From NCBI RefSeq assembly GCF_900187405.1, contig NZ_LT896716.1, positions 3,038,753 to 3,102,752 on the forward strand: 64,000 nucleotides of DNA. Reading direction: 5' to 3'. A program made the translations under genes and the position numbers. How positions within the stretch are numbered: position 1 is the first letter of the stretch; the number at the start of each line of letters is the position of its first letter. This DNA is from Geobacter sp. DSM 9736 (GTDB taxonomy: Bacteria; Desulfobacterota; Desulfuromonadia; Geobacterales; Geobacteraceae). This document shows, piece after piece, positions 8,489-18,311 of this stretch. Under the pieces are notes generated by a model. It did not search any database and was not told the origin of the DNA. It worked only from the letters and a program-made list of their open reading frames with translations.

Positions 8489-10495
8489 ATGGAAGCTCAA
8501 TATGACAAAGGCGCAGCATTTCCTGCGGATGGGCGAAGGCGAGTTGTGATCGAAAAGGTGGCTCCGGAAGTTGACGGGGGGCGTTTTCCGGTCAAGCGGA
8601 TATCGGGTGACCGGGTAACCGTCACAGCCGATATCTTCGGCGACGGCCACGACAAGCTGGCTGCTGTGCTCCTCTACCGCAGGCAGGAGGAAACGTCCTG
8701 GATGACGGTACCGATGAGTTTTGCGGGAAACGACCGGTGGAAGGCCTCCTTCATTGTGGAGGAGCCGGGGGTATACTGCTACACCGTCAGGGGGCGGATC
8801 GACCATTTCGAGACATGGCGCCAGGACCTGTCAAAAAAGAGGGATGCGGGGCAGGATATCTCGGTGGACCTGCGGGTGGGGGCTGAGATGATACAGGCGG
8901 CGGCGGAACGTGCCCAGGGGGGGGACCGGGATGAGCTGCTGGCGATGGGGACATCCCTGAATCAGGGAGCGGATGCCGCGTTCGCAGCGGCCGGGAATCC
9001 GGCGCTGGCCCGCCTGATGGATACCTACGACGACCCGGAGTTGAGCTCCTGCTATGAACGGGTACTCACCCTGGTCGTCGAACGGCGAGAAGGCATGTGC
9101 GGAGCGTGGTATGAGCTCTTTCCACGCTCATGCACATCGTCAGGTAGCCATGGTAGCTTTGCCGACTGCAGGAACCTCCTGCCTAAGGTGGCAGCCATGG
9201 GATTCGACATCGTCTACCTTCCCCCGATACACCCCATAGGCCGAATCAACCGGAAAGGGAAAAACAATTCCACCACGGCTGGGGAAGGAGATCCCGGCTC
9301 GCCGTGGGCGGTAGGGGCCGCCGAAGGGGGGCACAAGGCGCTGCATCGGGAACTCGGGACGATTGAAGATTTCAGGAAGTTCGTTGCCGACGCGAAAAGG
9401 CTCGGCATGCAGGTGGCCATCGACGTCGCATTCCAGTGCGCCCCAGACCATCCGTACGTAAAGGAGCATCCCGAATGGTTTCGGTGGCGCCCCGACGGCA
9501 GCGTCCAGTATGCGGAAAATCCTCCCAAGAAGTATGAGGACATCATTCCCTTCGATTTCGAATGCAATGACTGGCGTGCGCTCTGGGAGGAATTGAAGAG
9601 CGTGTTTCTTTACTGGGTGGGGGAGGGGATCACGATTTTTCGAGTCGATAATCCCCATACCAAGCCCTTTCCCTTCTGGGAGTGGGTGATAAGGGAGGTT
9701 AAAAATGTGCATCCGGAGACGGTGTTCCTCTCGGAGGCATTCACGCGGCCGAAGGTCATGTACCGGCTCGCCAAGCTCGGCTTCAGCCAGTCGTACACCT
9801 ACTTCTCATGGCGAAACACGAAGTGGGAGCTGGAGCAGTACGTGAACGAGCTGGCAGGTCCTGAGCTGCGCGAATTTTTCCGTCCCAACTTCTGGCCCAA
9901 TACACCCGACATCCTCCCGGAGTTCCTCCAGATCGGCGGGAACGCCGCCTTCGCCATACGCTTTCTCCTGGCGGCTACCCTGTCGGCGAGTTACGGCATT
10001 TACGGTCCTCCGTTCGAGCTTTTCGTCAATGCAGCGGTTCCGGGTAAGGAGGAGTACCTCGATTCGGAGAAGTACGAAGTCCGCCGCTGGGACTGGGAGG
10101 ATCCGCAGAACCTGCGGGAGCTGATCACACGGGTAAACAGGGTACGGCGGGAGAACCCGGCCCTCCAGTCAACCTGGAACACCCGTTTCTGCGACTGCGA
10201 CAATGACAACGTCATCGCCTACGTCAAGATTAGCGAGGACCGCTCGAACATCATCCTCGTCGCGGTCAACCTGGACCCCTTCGGAAGTCAGGGGGGTGAA
10301 ATACGTATTCCTCTGGACGACGTCGGTATCCTTCCCGGCCATCCCTATCTGGTGCACGACCTTCTCGGGGGAGGAATGAATCTATGGCATGGGGAGCGGA
10401 ACCGGGTCGAGTTCCACCGGCAGGAGCTGCCGGGAAGGATATGGCGCCTCTACCCACGTCTGCGCCGTGAAAACGATTTCGACTACTACATGTAA
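8489..10495 (+). CDS. glgE: Alpha-1,4-glucan:maltose-1-phosphate maltosyltransferase
   Basis: A GH13 subfamily 3 enzyme that moves maltosyl units from alpha-maltose 1-phosphate to the non-reducing end of an alpha-glucan. I chose the ATG at 8489 (668 aa) because AGAGGAGAG lies just upstream; the same frame is open back to 8399. An N-terminal beta-sandwich with VTVTADIFGDGHDKL precedes the barrel. Diagnostic pieces are YLPPIHPIGRINRKG, HPYVKEHPEWF, the nucleophile in FRVDNPHTKPFPFWEW and the acid/base Glu in VFLSEAFTRPKVMY. Only 12 bp lie between it and the treS-maltokinase gene, whose product makes its donor, so the pair forms the GlgE pathway. Confidence 0.95.
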   Translation: MEAQYDKGAAFPADGRRRVVIEKVAPEVDGGRFPVKRISGDRVTVTADIFGDGHDKLAAVLLYRRQEETSWMTVPMSFAGNDRWKASFIVEEPGVYCYTVRGRIDHFETWRQDLSKKRDAGQDISVDLRVGAEMIQAAAERAQGGDRDELLAMGTSLNQGADAAFAAAGNPALARLMDTYDDPELSSCYERVLTLVVERREGMCGAWYELFPRSCTSSGSHGSFADCRNLLPKVAAMGFDIVYLPPIHPIGRINRKGKNNSTTAGEGDPGSPWAVGAAEGGHKALHRELGTIEDFRKFVADAKRLGMQVAIDVAFQCAPDHPYVKEHPEWFRWRPDGSVQYAENPPKKYEDIIPFDFECNDWRALWEELKSVFLYWVGEGITIFRVDNPHTKPFPFWEWVIREVKNVHPETVFLSEAFTRPKVMYRLAKLGFSQSYTYFSWRNTKWELEQYVNELAGPELREFFRPNFWPNTPDILPEFLQIGGNAAFAIRFLLAATLSASYGIYGPPFELFVNAAVPGKEEYLDSEKYEVRRWDWEDPQNLRELITRVNRVRRENPALQSTWNTRFCDCDNDNVIAYVKISEDRSNIILVAVNLDPFGSQGGEIRIPLDDVGILPGHPYLVHDLLGGGMNLWHGERNRVEFHRQELPGRIWRLYPRLRRENDFDYYM

Positions 10496-10507
10496 CCGGG
10501 GGAGCGT

Positions 10508-13500
10508 ATGGCCGATCTGCCACTCGACGACAATCCATTCTGGTATCGCGATGCCATCATCTACCAACTCCACGTCAAGGCCTTCTCCGACTCCAACGGT
10601 GACGGGATAGGCGACTTTCCGGGGCTGATCGGAAAGCTCGACTACCTCCAGGACCTGGGTGTGAGCGCAGTATGGCTCCTTCCTTTCTATCCGTCACCGC
10701 TCAAGGACGACGGCTACGACATCTCGGACTATTTCAATGTTCACCCCAGCTATCATACCCTCAAGGACTTCAAGGAATTCATGCGGGCCGCCCACAGCCG
10801 CGGGATACGCGTCATCACCGAACTGGTCCTCAATCACACCTCCGACCAGCATCCGTGGTTCCAGCGGGCCCGTCGCTCCCACGCCGGGTCCCGCTACCGG
10901 GACTACTACGTCTGGAGCGACAAACCGGACAAGTACCGGGAAGCCCGGATCATATTCCAGGATTTCGAAAAGTCGAACTGGGCATGGGATCCGGTGGCGC
11001 AGGCATACTACTGGCACCGTTTCTATTCACACCAGCCGGACCTCAATTTCGACAACCCACGCGTGCAGCGCGAGATGCTGCGGGTGATCGACTTCTGGCT
11101 GAGCCTGGGGGTTGACGGCATGCGCCTGGATGCCGTTCCCTACCTTTACGAGCGGGAAGGAACAAACTGTGAAAATCTTCCGGAAACCCATACGTTCCTG
11201 AAGCTCGTCAGGGCTCATATCGACAGGTCGTTCCGCAACCGGATGCTCCTATCCGAGGCGAACCAGTGGCCTGAGGATGCCGTCTCCTATTTCGGGGATG
11301 GGGACGAAACGAATATGGCCTTCCATTTTCCCCTAATGCCCCGCATGTTCATGTCGATCATGATGGAGGACAGGTTTCCAATCATCGACATCCTGGACCA
11401 GACCCCTGCCATTCCCGAAAACTGCCAGTGGGCGACCTTCCTGCGCAACCACGACGAGCTGACCCTGGAAATGGTGACCGACGAGGAGCGGGACTACATG
11501 TACCGGACGTATGCCATGGACCCGCAGGCGCGGATCAACCTCGGCATCCGGCGGCGGCTCGCTCCGCTCATGGGAAACAACCGGCGGCGCATCGAGCTTA
11601 TGAACATCCTCCTCATGTCGCTGCCGGGGACTCCAATCATCTACTATGGCGACGAGATCGGGATGGGGGACAACTACTACCTCGGGGACCGCGACGGCGT
11701 GCGCACTCCCATGCAGTGGAGCCCGGACCGGAATGCCGGATTCTCCCGGGCGAATCCGCACCAGCTCTATCTGCCGGTCATCATCGACCCGGAATACCAT
11801 TACGAGGCGGTGAATGTGGAGACCCAGGAGCGGAATTCCACTTCGCTTCTCTGGTGGATGCGTCGATCGATAGCGCTTCGCAAGAGATTCAAGGCATTCG
11901 GCCGCGGCAAGCTGGAAATGCTCTCCCCCGACAATCCGAAGGTGCTGGCCTTCATTCGAAGCCATGAGGAGGAGAAGGTCCTTGTTGCGGTGAATCTGTC
12001 CCGCTTTTCTCAGGCAGCGTCCATCGACCTCTCCCGTTATGCCGGGATGATCCCCGAGGAGCTGGTAAGTTCCAACAGGTTTCCCATCATCCGTGAGAGT
12101 CCCTACGTCTTCACCTTCGGCCCCCACGACTACTACTGGTTCGCGCTTCGGGCCGGTGAAGCCTCCATCGAGGTCGTGACGGAGGGGCCGAAGCTGAAAC
12201 TGAAGGAGGGGCAGAACTGGACTGACGTAATAACAGGAAAAGCGGGAAATCGGTTTTTCGACACCGTCATACCCCAATATCTCCACCGGGTGCGCTGGTA
12301 CCGCAGCAAGGGGAGGGTGATACGGCAGGCAAGCCTCTTGGACTCGTACCAATTCCGCCGCGGCGACAAGACATATCTGCTGCTGCTCATCCACGTGGCT
12401 TACACCCAGGACAACCCCGAAACCTATGTCCTGCCCGTGAGCTGGCTGCCGCTGGAGCGGGTTCCCGGAATAGCGGGAGAATCACCACAAGCTATCATAG
12501 CTCCGCTCTTCATCGGCGAGGAGGAGGGTGCCCTCTGCGATGCCCTCTTTGAGGAAGAGTTCAGGGAATTCGTACTCACGCTCATAAGCGACCGCAGGAG
12601 GCTCAGGAGCGAATCTGGAGGAGAGCTGACAGGGACTCCGGCTGGGACTCTCCGCAGAAGGACCAAGACCATGGAAGGGCTCTTTCCCGTCAAGCTCCTT
12701 TCCGGCGAACAGAGCAACACCTCGCTTCAGTACGGCGACAGCTTCATGTTGAAGCTCTACCGGAAACTGGAGGAGGGGGTGAATCCGGAAATCGAGATAA
12801 TACGGTTCTTCTCGGAGCGCACACGGTTCAGAAACGTCCCCGCCTACGCCGGCGGCCTGGAATTTCGGAGCGATGGAGGGCAGCCGTTGATACTCGGTGT
12901 AGTGCAGGAATTCATACCGAGCCATGGGGATGCCTGGAAGACGACCCTGACGGTACTTTCGCAGCTGGTGGAGCGGCTTCTTTCCTTGCGGGTGACCCTC
13001 CCCGATCCCCCCGCGCAGCTGCCGGGTCTCCTGGAGGCGGCAGCCGAAGAGCTGCCCGAGAACTACAGCGAGCTCATGGGGGGATTCTACCAGCAGATGG
13101 TGGGGGTGCTCGGAAAGCGTACGGCGGAGATGCACGCCGCCCTGGCTTCGGTAACGGACGATCCTTCATGGGCCGTGGAGGAATTCTCAACCCTCTATCA
13201 ACGATCTATATATCAGTCGATGCGGAGCCTCGTTCGGAGAAACCTGCAGCTGCTGGGGCGGATGAAGGCAAAGATGAAGGAGGAGGACCAGAGCCTGGCG
13301 GAAGATGTGCTGGGGGCGGAGAAGGAGATACTCGCCTGCCTTCACCGCATAACCGGAAAGCGTCTTCCCGCGGTGAAATGCAGAGTGCATGGAGATTTTC
13401 ATCTGGGGCAGGCCCTGTTTACCGGCAAGGACTTCGTCATCATCGACTTCGAGGGGGAACCGGCGCGCAGCATGAGCGAGCGGCGCCTCAAGCGCTCTCC

Positions 13501-13846
13501 TCTCATCGACGTTGCCGGCATGATCCGTTCATTCCACTATGCGGCTAAGGTTACACTCGGCAGCCATGGGGAGAATCACCCGGCCGACCTGCCGTTCCTC
13601 GAACCGTGGCTCGACGTATGGTACGTCTACACGAGCGGAGCGTTTCTCCGCTCCTACATCGAGACGCTGGGTGAATCTAACCTGATCCCCCGCGACCGCG
13701 GGGAACTGGACATTATGCTGCGTTGTTTCCTCATGGAGAAAGCGGTATACGAAGTAGGATACGAGCTAAACAACCGTCCCGAATGGGTGGGCGTCCCTCT
13801 GCGGGGGATCGAGATGGCCCTTCAGGAGTGCAGAGCAGAGAAGTGA
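10508..13846 (+). CDS. treS: Trehalose synthase-maltokinase fusion (TreS-Pep2)
   Basis: An 1112-aa bifunctional protein. Residues 1-550 are a GH13_16 trehalose synthase that interconverts trehalose and maltose: FWYRDAIIYQLHVKAFSDSN at the start, ELVLNHTSDQHPWFQ, the nucleophile in GMRLDAVPYLYERE, LLSEANQWPE and FLRNHDELTLEMV. Residues from about 725 to the end are a maltokinase, which phosphorylates maltose with ATP to maltose 1-phosphate. This part has KLLSGEQSNTS, VHGDFHLGQALF (about 960) and the metal-binding FVIIDFEGEPARS. Such fusions are known in many bacteria. The start has GGGGGAGCG upstream. The product is the substrate of GlgE, encoded 12 bp before. Confidence 0.95.
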   Translation: MADLPLDDNPFWYRDAIIYQLHVKAFSDSNGDGIGDFPGLIGKLDYLQDLGVSAVWLLPFYPSPLKDDGYDISDYFNVHPSYHTLKDFKEFMRAAHSRGIRVITELVLNHTSDQHPWFQRARRSHAGSRYRDYYVWSDKPDKYREARIIFQDFEKSNWAWDPVAQAYYWHRFYSHQPDLNFDNPRVQREMLRVIDFWLSLGVDGMRLDAVPYLYEREGTNCENLPETHTFLKLVRAHIDRSFRNRMLLSEANQWPEDAVSYFGDGDETNMAFHFPLMPRMFMSIMMEDRFPIIDILDQTPAIPENCQWATFLRNHDELTLEMVTDEERDYMYRTYAMDPQARINLGIRRRLAPLMGNNRRRIELMNILLMSLPGTPIIYYGDEIGMGDNYYLGDRDGVRTPMQWSPDRNAGFSRANPHQLYLPVIIDPEYHYEAVNVETQERNSTSLLWWMRRSIALRKRFKAFGRGKLEMLSPDNPKVLAFIRSHEEEKVLVAVNLSRFSQAASIDLSRYAGMIPEELVSSNRFPIIRESPYVFTFGPHDYYWFALRAGEASIEVVTEGPKLKLKEGQNWTDVITGKAGNRFFDTVIPQYLHRVRWYRSKGRVIRQASLLDSYQFRRGDKTYLLLLIHVAYTQDNPETYVLPVSWLPLERVPGIAGESPQAIIAPLFIGEEEGALCDALFEEEFREFVLTLISDRRRLRSESGGELTGTPAGTLRRRTKTMEGLFPVKLLSGEQSNTSLQYGDSFMLKLYRKLEEGVNPEIEIIRFFSERTRFRNVPAYAGGLEFRSDGGQPLILGVVQEFIPSHGDAWKTTLTVLSQLVERLLSLRVTLPDPPAQLPGLLEAAAEELPENYSELMGGFYQQMVGVLGKRTAEMHAALASVTDDPSWAVEEFSTLYQRSIYQSMRSLVRRNLQLLGRMKAKMKEEDQSLAEDVLGAEKEILACLHRITGKRLPAVKCRVHGDFHLGQALFTGKDFVIIDFEGEPARSMSERRLKRSPLIDVAGMIRSFHYAAKVTLGSHGENHPADLPFLEPWLDVWYVYTSGAFLRSYIETLGESNLIPRDRGELDIMLRCFLMEKAVYEVGYELNNRPEWVGVPLRGIEMALQECRAEK

Positions 13847-13955
13847 GGCATCGGATGGAACTGAACTGAAACGGCTGCTTAGATTGCCTGGCTTGAAACG
13901 ACCTGATGTGGAAAGTTTTGCCGGGGAAGAAGCCATCCGGTGGGATGACGGAAGG

Positions 13956-13986
13956 GGCTGCCGGCGGTGCGCGACTGCCGGCAGCC
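13956..13986. terminator. Hairpin between convergent treS and the OmpA-like lipoprotein gene
   Basis: A perfect 10-bp inverted repeat (GGCTGCCGGC / GCCGGCAGCC) with an 11-nt loop sits in the gap between two convergent genes. There is no T-run on either strand, so a simple intrinsic terminator is not certain, but the place suits a two-way transcription stop. Confidence 0.4.
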
Positions 13987-14006
13987 TGCATGCTTGAGCC
14001 CTGCTT

Positions 14007-15059
14007 CTATCTCATCGCCGTTTGCTGCCTTACGGCGGCCAGACGCTCCGTTTCCAGCGGGAGTACCGCTATCTCGATCCGGCGGTTGAGTTTCTTGTTT
14101 TTAGCACAATCGTTGGCAGCAGCCGGCAGATAGCATCCGTACCCGGCCATGGCCAGGAGTTCCGATTTCACCTTCCCCTTGCGCTCCAGATACTTCAGAA
14201 CGTTGGCTGCACGGGCAGCCGAAAGATCCCAGTTGGTGGGATACTTGGCGGAAATTTTTCGTCCGATGGGCACCGTGTCGGTGTGCCCTTCCACTATGAT
14301 CTGATTATTGTCTATCTTGTTGAGAACCTTGGCCATGCGATTGAGTGTCTTCTTTCCGCTCTTGGAGATCCTTGCACTCCCCGAGTCGAAGAGCACCTGT
14401 TCCTTCAAGGTAATGATCAGCTTGTCGCGGTACTCCTTTACCACGACCTCACCCGTCTCCATCTCGTCCGCGAGGAGTGCACGAATTGCGACGAGAGCGC
14501 TCTGTTGCTCTTCGCTGCCGCTTCTCTTTACGGAAAGCTCCACTGCATCCCTTTTCATCATGGCGACACGTGTTTCCAGATAATGAAGGGAGTCGGTCAG
14601 GTCCTTGATATGCTGTTCCCGCTCGGCCAGGGCCGTTTCAAGCATGGGTACTTTCCGGATGGCTTTTTCCCGGGCAGCAAGGGTTGCGGTTAGTTCCTTG
14701 ATCCTCACTTCAGCGTCCGAAAGCTTGGCGGTCAGTAACGCGAGCTCATTTGAAAACTCCATCTGTTGAAGGAGGAGAACCGGCCGCACCGGTCCTTCAT
14801 CTGATGTCGCAGTCATCGCCTTAGTTTTAAGGAGTTCATGCTCTTCCTGGAGCTTCGCCAGGTTTTGCCTTGTCTTCTGCAGCTCCGTCTCGATTTCCTT
14901 CCGCACCCTTTCCGATTTTTGCAGTGTTTGCTCCATTGAAGCTACTTCTCCGTTGAGCCCTCTGATCTGTTCGACCCGTTCGTTGTATTTCGACAAGGAG
15001 ACGCATCCACAGGCGAGCAGGGAGACGAAAATAAGGCTGCACCATCGTAACGTGCGCAT
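14007..15059 (-). CDS. OmpA-family lipoprotein with coiled coil
   Basis: A 350-aa predicted outer-membrane lipoprotein. The N-terminus carries a signal with a lipobox (SLLACGC, lipidated Cys about residue 17). Residues about 25-190 form a long, charge-rich coiled coil with regular Leu/Glu/Lys heptads. The C-terminal 120 residues are an OmpA/MotB peptidoglycan-binding domain: LFDSGSARISKSGKK, the diaminopimelate-contacting VEGHTDTVPIG, NWDLSAARAANVLKYL and KNKKLNRRIEI. It probably anchors the outer membrane to peptidoglycan. The start has AAAAGGAGG seven bases upstream and a strong promoter further up. It is a single-gene unit facing treS. Confidence 0.9.
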   Translation of the reverse strand: MRTLRWCSLIFVSLLACGCVSLSKYNERVEQIRGLNGEVASMEQTLQKSERVRKEIETELQKTRQNLAKLQEEHELLKTKAMTATSDEGPVRPVLLLQQMEFSNELALLTAKLSDAEVRIKELTATLAAREKAIRKVPMLETALAEREQHIKDLTDSLHYLETRVAMMKRDAVELSVKRSGSEEQQSALVAIRALLADEMETGEVVVKEYRDKLIITLKEQVLFDSGSARISKSGKKTLNRMAKVLNKIDNNQIIVEGHTDTVPIGRKISAKYPTNWDLSAARAANVLKYLERKGKVKSELLAMAGYGCYLPAAANDCAKNKKLNRRIEIAVLPLETERLAAVRQQTAMR

Positions 15060-15127
15060 GCAACACCTCCTTTTAATAAGACGATCCGGCAGGGAACCAG
15101 GATCGTGCTGAACTCATCAGCCCTCAA

Positions 15128-15155
15128 ATTATAAAACACTTTAATGGTGCGTCAA
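15128..15155 (-). promoter_or_regulatory. Strong sigma70-type promoter for the OmpA-like lipoprotein gene
   Basis: Read on the minus strand: TTGACG (15155-15150), a 16-nt spacer, then a perfect TATAAT (15133-15128). The start codon at 15059 is about 60 nt downstream of the predicted transcription start. It is one of the closest matches to consensus noted in the window. Confidence 0.65.
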
Positions 15156-15265
15156 CGATACCTCCGGCAGTCGTCCGGGTGTGACGGTGCGTATGGCAGG
15201 GCTCCATCTGGGATTTCGTCTCAGTTCTGCTACACTTGTAGCGAATCGGGACAAGGAGGAAAGTC

Positions 15266-16075
15266 ATGAAAGTGCGTGTGCTGGTGGTTCTGGTAACGAC
15301 ATGGATTCTGATTGCTTCTGCAGCGTGGGGGAAGGTGACGGGGCGCGAGGTTGAGTATCGTTCAGGAGATACGGTGCTCAAAGGCTACCTTTATGTGCCC
15401 CAAAAGACGAGAGTCAAGGGTCCTCGTCCAGCAGTCATGGTGGTGCATGAATGGTGGGGGCTTAACGACTATGCGCGGAAAAGGGCGCGGATGCTGGCCG
15501 AGCAGGGCTATACCGCACTGGCGGTCGATATGTTCGGGGATGGCAGGATCGCTTCCTATCCGGACGATGCCGGGAAGTTCGCCAACGAGCTGATGAAGAA
15601 CAAGGCCGAGGCGGAGGCCAGGTTCAATGCCGGTCTCGATTTCCTCAGGCGGCAGCCGTCCGTAGATCCAAGCCGCATTGCCGCCATCGGGTACTGCTTC
15701 GGAGGTGGAATAGTTCTTCATATGGCCCGGCAGGGAGCGGACCTGAGGGGGGCGGTGAGCTATCACGGTACTCTGGCCACCGATGAACCGGCCAAGCCGG
15801 GGAGGGTGAAGGCACGGATTCTTGTCTTCAACGGAGAGGCTGACAAGATGGTGCCACCTGAGCAGGTGGCTGCTTTCAACGAGGAGATGACAAAGGCAGG
15901 CGCACGCTACCGGTACGTGGGTTACCCCGGAGTAAAGCACAGCTTCACAAACCCCCAGGCGGACACCTACGCGAAGCAGTTCAACCTCCCCCTTGCCTAC
16001 GACCCGAACGCCGACCAGAACTCCTGGGCACAGACCCTGAGATTCCTGAAGGAGATATTCAGGAAGGGGAAATAG
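15266..16075 (+). CDS. Secreted dienelactone hydrolase family protein
   Basis: A 269-aa alpha/beta hydrolase with a signal peptide (MKVRVLVVLVTTWILIASAA, cleavage near AWG). The body matches the dienelactone hydrolase family: VMVVHEWWGLNDYARKRARM, the nucleophile Cys in IGYCFGGGI, the acid Asp in GEADKMVPPEQV and the catalytic His in GVKHSFTNP. All three triad positions are present, so it should be active on ester or lactone substrates in the periplasm; the natural substrate is unknown. AAGGAGGAAAG stands just before the ATG. It stands alone between a divergent and a downstream unrelated gene. Confidence 0.88.
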   Translation: MKVRVLVVLVTTWILIASAAWGKVTGREVEYRSGDTVLKGYLYVPQKTRVKGPRPAVMVVHEWWGLNDYARKRARMLAEQGYTALAVDMFGDGRIASYPDDAGKFANELMKNKAEAEARFNAGLDFLRRQPSVDPSRIAAIGYCFGGGIVLHMARQGADLRGAVSYHGTLATDEPAKPGRVKARILVFNGEADKMVPPEQVAAFNEEMTKAGARYRYVGYPGVKHSFTNPQADTYAKQFNLPLAYDPNADQNSWAQTLRFLKEIFRKGK

Positions 16076-16105
16076 CATCGCTCCTGTCCATCAGGCTCGC
16101 TACTG

Positions 16106-16199
16106 CCGAGCGGGGAAGAAGCAGTTGACAACCCGTGCCCCGCTCGGATACCCTCTGGCACGGCCGCACCTAGCCTCCGGATCGGCATCCGGGGAGGCT
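16106..16199. repeat. Two consecutive inverted repeats after the dienelactone hydrolase gene
   Basis: The first is CCGAGCGGGG (16106-16115) paired with CCCCGCTCGG (16138-16147), a perfect 10-bp stem. The second is AGCCTCC-GGAT / ATCC-GG-GGAGGCT (16172-16198), an 11-bp stem with a 2-nt bulge. Neither is followed by a clear T-run. They may end the upstream transcript or form the 5' leader of the next gene, which starts at 16238. Confidence 0.4.
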
Positions 16200-16237
16200 T
16201 CAGTCAGCGGTAGCAGGCCATTCAGGGGGGGTGTCTC

Positions 16238-17014
16238 ATGCTGTCAGCTAAAACCATTGTTCCCGCGCTAGTTTCTCTTGCTTTGCTCGCTTCGGCTTCC
16301 AACGCGGTGAGTCAGGCATGCCCTTCGCTTTCGCTGGCGCCGGCACCCTTGCCCCCGGCAGTAGACGGCACACCGTACGGCTACACCATCTCTGCCTACG
16401 GAGGGGAAGCGCCCGTCGGTTTCATGGTGACACGGGGGGCGCTGCCTCCGGGGATAACAATTTCCGCCGCAGGAAACATCACCGGTACCCCTGTTGCTTC
16501 CGGAACGTTCGGATTTACCGTCACCGCTACCGACAGCTGCCGCAGTGGGAGGCAGCGGGCTGAACAGCAGCTGACCCTGCAGGTCCTTCCACTTGGAACC
16601 GACCCCTCCTCGGCAGCTCCGAAGATGAAGGTGAGGGCGCCCCTCAAGCTGAGTGCATCCGTTTCGCCCGCAACACTTCCTCTCAAGGCCACACCTGCTC
16701 CCGGTCGGCAGGTAGTTTACAGGCTGGCGGCGCAGCCTCCGGAGACGGCAACGATGGAATCACCTGGCGGCACTTTTTCGGCGGGTGGACGGGTACTCGG
16801 ATCGGTGCCGGCTCCCATAACGGTTGTTCTGATCAACGGATCTGGCTCGGCGGAGGAATCGATTCTGGTTCCCGATAAAATCATTCGGCAGGCCAAAGAA
16901 ACCGGCGCCGCCACATTGGTGTACAGCCGCCCCTTCAGCGGCCGCGGTACGACGGCGCTTGCGGTCGTCGAGTTCCCCCTTGGGGGGGAAGGGGTTTTGC
17001 CACCTAAACAGTAG
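16238..17014 (+). CDS. Secreted protein with a putative Ig-like (He_PIG-type) domain
   Basis: A 258-aa exported protein. A signal peptide (VSLALLASASNAVSQA) is followed by an Ig-like repeat of the cadherin-related He_PIG type (about 30-115), with the hallmark LPPAVDGTPYGYTISAYGGE, GALPPGITISAAGNITGTP and GTFGFTVTATDSC. The second half is rich in Pro, Ala and Thr, looks weakly folded, and shows no catalytic motif. Two Cys (near the start and in DSC) could form one disulphide. The function is unknown; similar domains mediate adhesion or substrate binding at the cell surface. Confidence 0.75.
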   Translation: MLSAKTIVPALVSLALLASASNAVSQACPSLSLAPAPLPPAVDGTPYGYTISAYGGEAPVGFMVTRGALPPGITISAAGNITGTPVASGTFGFTVTATDSCRSGRQRAEQQLTLQVLPLGTDPSSAAPKMKVRAPLKLSASVSPATLPLKATPAPGRQVVYRLAAQPPETATMESPGGTFSAGGRVLGSVPAPITVVLINGSGSAEESILVPDKIIRQAKETGAATLVYSRPFSGRGTTALAVVEFPLGGEGVLPPKQ

Positions 17015-17095
17015 TACGTGCGCTCCGCACCGAAGGCGGTATACTTCATCAGGTACCCGGATACAACTGAACCTGAATGGAAAGGGGGAACTGCC

Positions 17096-17269
17096 ATGGC
17101 GGAATCTTGCGACACCAGGATCTGGTGCGAGGAGTGCAAGCGCAGCGATTACACCGATTCCGGCGACAAGTACCTGTGCAACGGGTGCGGGAAAATCATC
17201 AATCTCGACCATGAGGTTCACCACGAGATTTTTCCCCACATTTCGGGCGATACCGAAAACATGTCCTGA
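17096..17269 (+). CDS. Small zinc-ribbon protein
   Basis: A 57-aa protein starting at the ATG at 17096, behind AAAGGGGGA. The frame is open further upstream to 17018, but that part has no ribosome binding site and no conserved look. Two CxxC knuckles (IWCEECK and LCNGCGK) 18 residues apart form a likely zinc ribbon, followed by a His-rich tail (DHEVHHEIFPH) that might bind a second metal. No partner is evident. It lies convergent to guaC with 4 bp between the genes. Confidence 0.65.
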   Translation: MAESCDTRIWCEECKRSDYTDSGDKYLCNGCGKIINLDHEVHHEIFPHISGDTENMS

Positions 17270-17273
17270 CGGA

Positions 17274-18311
17274 TCAGGTGAAAAACCTGTTTTCCTGCTC
17301 TGCCACCTGAATGAAAGTGGTGCGTTTGGTGAACTCCCGGAGCGCTGCGGCGCCTACATAGGTGCAGGCGGAGCGGAGTCCGCCGAGGATGTCCCGTACC
17401 GTATCGGTCAGAGGTCCACGATACGGGACTTCCACCGTTTTCCCCTCCGAGGCCCGGTATTCCGCTACCCCGCCGGCATGTTTCGCCATGGCGGTGGTGG
17501 AACTCATCCCGTAGAAAAGCTTGTACTGCCTGCCATCGCGCTCGACGATCTGTCCGCCGCTTTCGTCATGCCCTGCGAACATTCCGCCGATCATGACGAA
17601 GTCCGCCCCGGCGCCGAATGCCTTTGCGACATCGCCGGCGCATGTGCAGCCGCCGTCGGAGATGATCCTGCCTCCGAGCCCGTGAGCGGCGTCGGCGCAT
17701 TCGATTACCGCCGAAAGCTGCGGATACCCAACGCCTGCCTTGACTCTCGTGGTGCAGACCGAGCCGGGGCCTATTCCGACCTTGACCACGTCCGCCCCTG
17801 AAAGAAGAAGCTCTTCGACCATCTCCCCCGTCACTACGTTTCCGGCTATGATCGTGCGATCAGGGTGAGCTTCCCTCACTCTGGAAACATACTCAACGAA
17901 AGCCTGCGCGTAGCCGTTCGCCACATCTATGCAGATGAACTGAACCTGAGGGTGGCTGGCGAGAACCTGCCCGAGCCGGAGAAAATCTTCCTCCGAACTG
18001 CCGGTGCTGACCATTATGCGGGAAAATATCTCCTCATCTTCCACGGTCAGGAATTCGCGCCATTCTTCCAGGGAATAGTGCTTGTGAATGGCGGTCAGCA
18101 TGAGGTGGGACGCGAGCACCCTTGCCACGGCAAAGGTGCCGGTTGTATCCATGTTGGCTGCGATGACCGGTATCCCTGTCCAGGTTTTACCGCTGTGCAG
18201 AAACGTGAAGGTCCGGTTGAGGTCCACCTGCGACCGGCTCTTGAGATTGGAGCGCTTTGGTCTTATAAGAACGTCCTTGAAGCCGAGCTTCAGATCCGAC
18301 TCTACGCGCAT
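17274..18311 (-). CDS. guaC: GMP reductase
   Basis: A 345-aa enzyme of the IMPDH/GMPR barrel family that reduces GMP to IMP with NADPH. I place the start at 18311 because GGGGGAGG lies just upstream and the protein then begins [20 protein letters not shown], as in the E. coli enzyme. The catalytic Cys loop [13 protein letters not shown] and the phosphate site [20 protein letters not shown], then [12 protein letters not shown], are almost identical to GuaC. There is no CBS pair, which separates it from IMP dehydrogenase. Its leader of about 160 nt before the start is unexplained. Confidence 0.95.
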   Translation of the reverse strand: MRVESDLKLGFKDVLIRPKRSNLKSRSQVDLNRTFTFLHSGKTWTGIPVIAANMDTTGTFAVARVLASHLMLTAIHKHYSLEEWREFLTVEDEEIFSRIMVSTGSSEEDFLRLGQVLASHPQVQFICIDVANGYAQAFVEYVSRVREAHPDRTIIAGNVVTGEMVEELLLSGADVVKVGIGPGSVCTTRVKAGVGYPQLSAVIECADAAHGLGGRIISDGGCTCAGDVAKAFGAGADFVMIGGMFAGHDESGGQIVERDGRQYKLFYGMSSTTAMAKHAGGVAEYRASEGKTVEVPYRGPLTDTVRDILGGLRSACTYVGAAALREFTKRTTFIQVAEQENRFFT

